From Phycomyces blakesleeanus NRRL 1555(-) (lineage: Eukaryota; Mucoromycota; Mucoromycetes; Mucorales; Phycomycetaceae), in NCBI RefSeq assembly GCF_001638985.1, contig NW_017265141.1:124001-188000 (forward strand): DNA of 64,000 bases. The letters run 5' to 3'. Made by a program: the position numbers and the translations under genes. The notes under the pieces were generated by a model. It was not told the origin of the DNA, ran no database searches, and worked only from the letters and a program-made list of their open reading frames with translations. Shown here piece after piece: positions 58,501-64,000 of the stretch (position 1 is the first letter of the stretch; the number at the start of each line of letters is the position of its first letter).

Positions 58501-60134
58501 TGCTGCACAGATCAAGGCATGTTTATTGGGCGGTTCCTGGTTTGGTAGAAGAGGCGGCCAAGACTTGACCCAATCTGTAACTAACAATCTAATCGCATTG
58601 GCTTGACTTTGCTCACTCAAAAGCCTTTTTCCTATAGTGTTGTGAAGCAGAAAATATACTTGGGAACGAGTGAAGGCACTCTCTGCGGGGTTAACAGCTT
58701 TATCAGTGCTGTCTAGTAATTCGGTCAAAACATGCTTTACGATGACTCCATAATGAGATTCGACAAAATCAGTTCCAAGCAAAACAAATAGAGTGGCATA
58801 TGTCTCCACAAGTCCAATCTTCAACTCTCTGGATGAATTTTGTCGATTGTAATGAGTCGATAGTTGACCAAACATTTCCTCTGTTGTCATCAATTTGGCA
58901 TCGGCTCGTACTACTTGCGCTTCCGTTTGCACCGGAGAATTATCCTCGCCAGTAGTCGCGTATTTTATTGTAGGCTTGTTGGGATCAACTGTTGATATGC
59001 TTTGAGTAAATACCAGAAGTGTGGCACACAATGAAGATACTGCACGCCTGACAGGAAATGTTGCGTTATCGAATGATTTGAAAAATGTCTGCAAAAGAAC
59101 CTCAACGTCGTGAACAGTAAAAGTTTGTTTTCCATGCTGAATTACGGCTTGCATACACTGTTGTGCCAAGGATTGAATTAGTATATATATATTTATATTT
59201 ATATTCATATGTGTAGGTTTTACATACCTGAGCAGATGAAACCCTCATCACAAGAGCCTTGTCGACGAGTCCATTCTTGAGGTGCTTGGTAAGTTCTTTC
59301 AAGATTGACTCCGTAGAAGCTTTACCAGCACCCTTGAGTAAGAGAGTGAAGGTATTGATTGCCTCTAAGCGTAGTATGAGTGGATGCTAATGAACAAACA
59401 GCAAAATTTAGAGAAAAGCCAAGTGACAGTCCATATTAATATTTACTTACGTTACTAGTCTTGATCACCTTGAGCAAAATGTTGGCCGTCTCTGCAAATA
59501 GAGATAGAATCTAAGATATAATAGATTAAGTTTTTATCCATTTTGAAACTTCTCTAATTGCATAACTCTCACCTTGCTTCCTACTGCACCCATAATAGCG
59601 CCAATAGTTGCAATCGCAGCTCTGTAGACACACGCATAAAAAAATTCATTCTCTTTTCATTCTCTTTTCTCTTTGTCACTATATATATCTTACATTCTTG
59701 TCTCTTTATCTATATTTTTACTTGCTCCAACAAGGCTGTGGAGCGCAGTGACAGTATCGAAGAGGGATCGTGTATCTCCTCGTGTATATAAAAGAACAAA
59801 GCATCTCCCGATGAGGAAGCGTATAGGACGACGGGGTTTTGCAGTGGCCAGAGAGATTAACTTTAGAAGCGTTTTTTCTAACAAAGGCTGAGCCTTCTTC
59901 AATGTGTCCTACGTAGGAAAGCATCAGAATAAAAAAAAAAGTCTCGATTAAAGGGAGAGAGAAATAGTTTGTGCGTGAAGAAGTGCTTACAATGTTTATG
60001 GTTTTGCATTCGCGTTCGACTTGAGCTAGCCATTGAAGTACATAAAGCTCTTGTTTATCTACACTCTCGGTAGCCTGTAGTTTGTTCTCATCCAAAACAA
60101 ACACATCAGGAATGTTTAATGGTAGTTGAGACAT
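52590..60134 (-). CDS. LAA1: HEATR5/LAA1 HEAT-repeat protein
   Basis: A very long multi-exon HEAT-repeat protein. It starts MSQLPLNIPDVFVLDENKLQ at 60134 and continues DTLKKAQPLLEKTLLKLISL, KPRRPIRFLIGRCFVLLYTR and GDTRSLFDTVTALHSLVGAS, matching the HEATR5 N-terminus. A single exon (58284-55501) of about 920 residues holds most of the HEAT repeats, including MAAVWAIRCVCYSAPANLPY, HPEPYLRNAASETIGRLTAI, NRDPDVRAGSALAIGYIYSH and HPVVHAWALEAMAMTVSAAG. An acidic loop is also present (DDFDDYGDDGDGFEEEEDNA). The C-terminus ends in FGNF. LAA1/HEATR5 acts with the AP-1 clathrin adaptor at the trans-Golgi and endosomes. The 2.8-kb exon is unusually long for this locus, where most exons are under 700 bases. 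Confidence 0.93.
53762..53806. repeat. (GTTGTA)n hexanucleotide repeat in a LAA1 intron
   Basis: Seven to eight GTTGTA units (plus strand) within an intron between two LAA1 exons. Confidence 0.85.
58345..58397. repeat. (CACACG)n repeat in a LAA1 intron
   Basis: About eight CACACG units lie in an intron between 58417 and 58340. They form the same R-Y alternating motif as the block at 51466-51605, so this motif is expanded twice in 7 kb. Confidence 0.85.
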
Positions 60135-60467
60135 GAGGATTCAAGCAAGCCAATGAGTATGGATGCTGGCTCGCACTTTGAAACAACCGGTCGAAGTTGC
60201 TCAATACTTTTAGCTATTTTTCTAACCAAAAAAAAGAAGGGATAATAATTTAAAGACCGGCTAGGACAAAAACCAAAATTGCTCTTGTACGGCATTGCTT
60301 TTTTTTTTTTTTCTTTTTTTTTTTTAAAAAAAAAGGGTTTTAATACTTATTACTTGTAGCCTTTAGAAAATGTAAATGTCATGTAAATGATATTTAGAGG
60401 TAAAATGCAATGGGATTATTGTTTATTGAAATCTTTTATATATATATATAGAAACATGTGTACTAGT
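60135..60467. other. Spacer between LAA1 and KRE33
   Basis: AT-rich spacer with long T and A runs near 60298-60335. It should contain the LAA1 promoter and the KRE33 3' UTR. Confidence 0.55.
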
Positions 60468-62676
60468 CTATGAGCGCTTTGTCTTTTTGGACATCTTCTG
60501 CTTTCCGCCAGTCTTGCGCTCTCTCTCCTTCTTGGCCATCTGCATGGCACTCTCAGTCAGCTTGCGCTTCTTTGATGAATTCTCGTTTTTGATGCTGATT
60601 ACTGAACTAACAACCTTCTTGCCGGTCTTCAATGCGCCAACCTGTGCTTCAGCAGCAGACCAGTCTTCTTCCTTACCACCAATGGCGTATTTTGTAAGAT
60701 CCAAAGAATCAATAAGTTCGCGCTGTTTGGACTTAAGGCCTTCAATAGCCTCGTTTCCTGCCTCTTCTAAAGCAGCGTCCAAGTCCTCAGTCAGTGGCCG
60801 CCATGCCTCCTCGTCCTCAATATCCTTCTTGTCGGGGTTTTCTGCTTGTAATGCTGCCTCGGCCTCTTGTTTCTTCTTTTGGAGTTCAGGGCTTGTGCTT
60901 TCAATTGCTTTGCTCTCAATCTTTCTAAAGTTTTGGCTGATCTTACGAATCACCTTGACAAATAGAGCCAGCACTTGGTTACTTGCAAGAGATAATTCTT
61001 TTTGAAGATCGTCAATAGATTTACGCTGGAGACCAACGCCAAGCAAAATAGCGCTCTGGATACCAGACAGCTTAAGATCTGGAGAACACTCATCCTTGAA
61101 GTAGATTTTGGCAATAGTGGGAATCATATCGAGAATCACATGATAATCAAGCATGTTGTTGGCATATGAGTCAAGACGCTTCAGATCGTAAGGAGTAAAG
61201 AACAAATCGAGCTGTTCTTTAGTCAATTCATGTGCTTCATCGGCCTCACTATCACGGCCGTGCTTGGCAGCCTCAAGGATGCTCAATGCGTTTACAGAAG
61301 TAAAGTTGCGGAATTCGTAAGAAAGTAGGTTGAGGAAACGGTTAGCGAAATCACGGGCAAAGGCATCGAGCCAGGTAGTGTTGGCCACACGCCCACCACC
61401 AGTCAAGGTCTTGATCATTACGCAAGAGTGTTCTCCTGTGAGGTCGTTGGTTGTCTGACGGAGGTAAAGTGGAACGTAGCCAGCACGCTTCCAGAACTTG
61501 TGGAGATTGGGGGTCAAACCAAATGAAACACCAAGGTAATCGAGTTGAACGGGGCGAACTTCCGAAAGCTTTGTCAAGAGAGCAGGCATCTTACGAGGAT
61601 CGCGGACCTTGATCTGGTCTGTCTTGAGATCAGCAGTTTCAAGCTCATCATCATCCACACGAACCAGAGTCTCTTCATCCATATCCATAGCTTCGTTCAT
61701 GTCAGAAATCTCTCCCTGGTAGAATGAAGCAAGCAAGTCAAGGGCTCTGGATCCGTAACCCATGTTGGCATAGTCGGGGTGAGTGGCAATGCGAACAATA
61801 CGAGCACCAGACAAGCTGGCAAAGTCATCGTCCTGGAATTGCTGAGACACGAGCCAGGGAATCATATCGCCAGCAGGGCGCTGGCCGCGGGACAGAGAGT
61901 TCATAACAGACTGGCGCGAGATCTCACCTTCCAAACAAACCTGGATAACCACCAATGGATCTGGAAGACTGGTGCTGTTTTCAGGTACAGGAGGCAACAA
62001 TACAAACAAGTGGTGAGCGGGAGCATCACTCATCAATTGAAGATCGTTAGGAGAGTTCTTATAATGACTAGCGACGTAGAGAGACATCATACGCTGCAAG
62101 AATGTTTCACTGACGGGGTGGTAAGAGAAAAGAGTGTCGCGGTTGACGTAGAAGAGCTCACACTCAGAAGGATGAGGGCAGCCCTGGATGTTCTTGGAAA
62201 CAATAGATGCGTCCAAGCACAGCAATTTGTTAAGCCACTTCTCAACAGGATCGTTGGGTGCATAACGAATTGGCTCTTCCAACTTGATCTCCTTGAGGGT
62301 ACGACCACTGAGTACAGCAGTAGTAGCGGGATCGTCAGCCTGACTCTTCTTAGCCTGTACATCACGACCTCCTAAATTGTTCTCGGCTCCCTTTGCAGGT
62401 TCCTTGGAGTTGTTCAAAGCACGAGACTGTTCACGGAGCTGCTGGGTGAGCTTAAGAGACAATGAGCGACCAGTACCTTCATAACCGTTGATTGTGGAGG
62501 CCATGAAGACAAGGTATGGACCCAACAATTTGCGAACAATTGGAAGGGGAATGGCAGCAGCTTCATCGATAACGAGCAATTCTGCTTGACCAAGCACATG
62601 GGCATCTTCGGGTTGAATATACTATATAATGTTACGGTCAGGAAATTCGTATTGGAAATCACCTTTCTTTTGAAAT

Positions 62677-62725
<49 letters not shown>

Positions 62726-64000
62726 CGTACGTACTCAAGTTGATATCTTACCTGAATAGTTTGACGATGCTGTCTAAAGATATTAACACGAACGATGGCC
62801 TTGTTAAATTCAGGGTTTGTAGACTGAACAATATCGTAATCCAAATGTTCCTCATAACCAAGGGCATCAAATGCCTTGAAAACAAACTCAAAGAGAGTCT
62901 TCAAGTTCTCGGGGCTGGGGGAGGTAACAAAGATGTTGGAGTAGCCATATGCCACAGCAGAAGCCATTGACAGACCAAGTGCAGCAGATTTACCACGACC
63001 ACGAGCAGCAGTCAAAACAACAGTACTGCGAAGCGATTTCTCGGCAATAGCATCAATGAAAGTCAAAACAGCCTTAGCCTGATCAACAGTCTTGGTGCAC
63101 TTGACAAGCGATCCAACGGGTTCAGTATCAGCCAAGGATTCCTTTAATCCCTCCAATTCAATTGCTTCAGCGGACTTTGCCTCATCTGCAACCTTGATAG
63201 GCAAGGGCTTTACACTCTTTCCTTTACTGATAGGGAGAACATTGAGCTCGTCATCAACAACCAAGCAGTTTTCGCTTGATCCCAAGGAGAGAATGAAACG
63301 TTCGTTGAAACGGGCCACAATGTCGCTGTGAGCCTCGGTACGGTATCTCGAGTGGACATCCTTTAAGCAAAATCTTAACATCTCTTTTTCTTTTCTCTCC
63401 TCTTCATTTCTCTTTTATCCGTTTTCGTCTCTAGATCGTTCTTATATGTATATAAACAGCACATACCATAGTCATAGTGTACAGTTGTTTCAAGGAGTTC
63501 ATGCTCTTGAGCAACAAGACTACCATTCCTCCTCCCTCTACAGTTTCAATAGTACGGGCCAAGGTGTTGGGTGTAATAGCCTCGAAATCCTGGAGAATAC
63601 ACATGCCGTAAGTGTTACCGAGAATGTTCTGTGTCTCCTTGTAGTATGCGTAACGAATGTTGGTGACGGTAATGAAAAGTTCAAATGGATCCTCGGTGTT
63701 TGCCTCTCGAATACCACGCTTAATGTCATTCTTAATCTTGTTTTCACGCTTCTTTCGGTGACTAAGTTAATTGTGACAGGTGAGCATATATATATTAGGT
63801 TGTATAATGCGGCTATTCCTATATATATATTTTACCTGGTGAATCCAAGCTCTTTCTTGTAACACCAAAGAACTGAGGGGCGCTTGGTGACTTGGGCTTG
63901 GGAAAGAAGCCAATGAAGGTTGACGATCTGATAAAGTAATGAGTTAATTGGTCATGTCAGGTACAATAAAAGCAATTCATACCTGATCCTTTCCCTTGTC
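60468..64000 (-). CDS. KRE33: RNA cytidine acetyltransferase KRE33/NAT10 (5' partial)
   Basis: The 3' exon (60468 to about 62605) and several 5' exons encode most of NAT10/Kre33; the N-terminus is beyond the right edge. The helicase part has the P-loop TAARGRGKSAALGLSMASAV, SNIFVTSPSPENLKTLFEFV and the Walker B LLVIDEAAAIPLPIVR. The GNAT part follows: RIVRIATHPDYANMGYGSRA with the acetyl-CoA loop, DYLGVSFGLTPNLHKFWKRA and VPLYLRQTTNDLTGEHSCVM. The tail has Lys-rich KKRKLTESAMQMAKKERERK and ends KTKRS. The enzyme makes N4-acetylcytidine in 18S rRNA and tRNA and is required for small-subunit biogenesis. An exon join reads YTMTM then DVHSRYRTEAHS, skipping an intron that would add a stop. Confidence 0.97.
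62680..62725. repeat. (CA)n-(TA)n compound microsatellite in a KRE33 intron
   Basis: CA repeats followed by a TA run lie in the intron upstream of the long 3' exon. Confidence 0.88.

Noticed and set aside
1..64000. CRISPR array or prokaryotic operon
   Set aside because: No regularly spaced direct repeats of 23-47 bases with unique spacers; genes have spliceosomal introns, so the DNA is eukaryotic.

Overview
The window is nuclear DNA from a filamentous fungus, most likely Mucoromycota (probably Mucorales). Genes are interrupted by many short GT-AG introns (about 50-100 nt), spacers are very AT-rich with many microsatellites, and there are decayed transposons. Retention of a U11/U12-65K-like minor-spliceosome protein and a FAR1-type transcription factor also fits this group. 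There are no operons, CRISPR arrays or prokaryotic signals. Assignments come from reading the sequence and remembered family features; no database search was run.

Layout. 1-4245 (+): 3' part of SKI3 (TPR scaffold of the Ski complex). 4601-4899 (+): a three-exon PMP3 membrane peptide. 5636-6763 (-): class II aldolase/adducin-domain protein. 7462-9189 (-): adenylosuccinate lyase ADE13. 9190-17179: gene-poor, with a dead Tc1/mariner transposase, a spliced 36-aa CCHC zinc-knuckle micro-gene, a frameshifted TnpB/Fanzor-family-like relic, a tRNA-His and two tandem-repeat arrays. 17180-24745 (-): phosphatidylinositol 4-kinase STT4/PI4KA. 24900-27089: a 2.19-kb element with 31-bp terminal inverted repeats, holding a nested 313-bp MITE. 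27788-29000 (-): RPS2. 29569-32899 (-): SEC1/Munc18. 34510-39049 (+): exportin-T. 40112-42033 (-): U11/U12-65K-like RNA-binding protein, divergent from NAT9 (42246-43418, +). 43520-44314 (-): F-box protein. 45398-48093 (-): FAR1-domain regulator. 48094-51839: low-complexity spacer. 51840-52349 (+): orphan 169-aa protein. 52590-60134 (-): HEATR5/LAA1. 60468-64000 (-): KRE33/NAT10, 5'-truncated by the window edge.

The genes are mostly housekeeping: RNA decay, tRNA export, ribosome synthesis, splicing, phosphoinositide and vesicle traffic, and purine synthesis. They are not a functional cluster. The accessory interest lies in 9.2-17.2 kb and 24.9-27.1 kb, where mobile-element debris accumulates. 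Several gene ends were rebuilt from splice sites and reading frame: the STT4 terminal mini-exon, the RNPC3, NAT9 and FAR1 first exons, and PMP3. Most internal exon borders of the large genes were not individually resolved.
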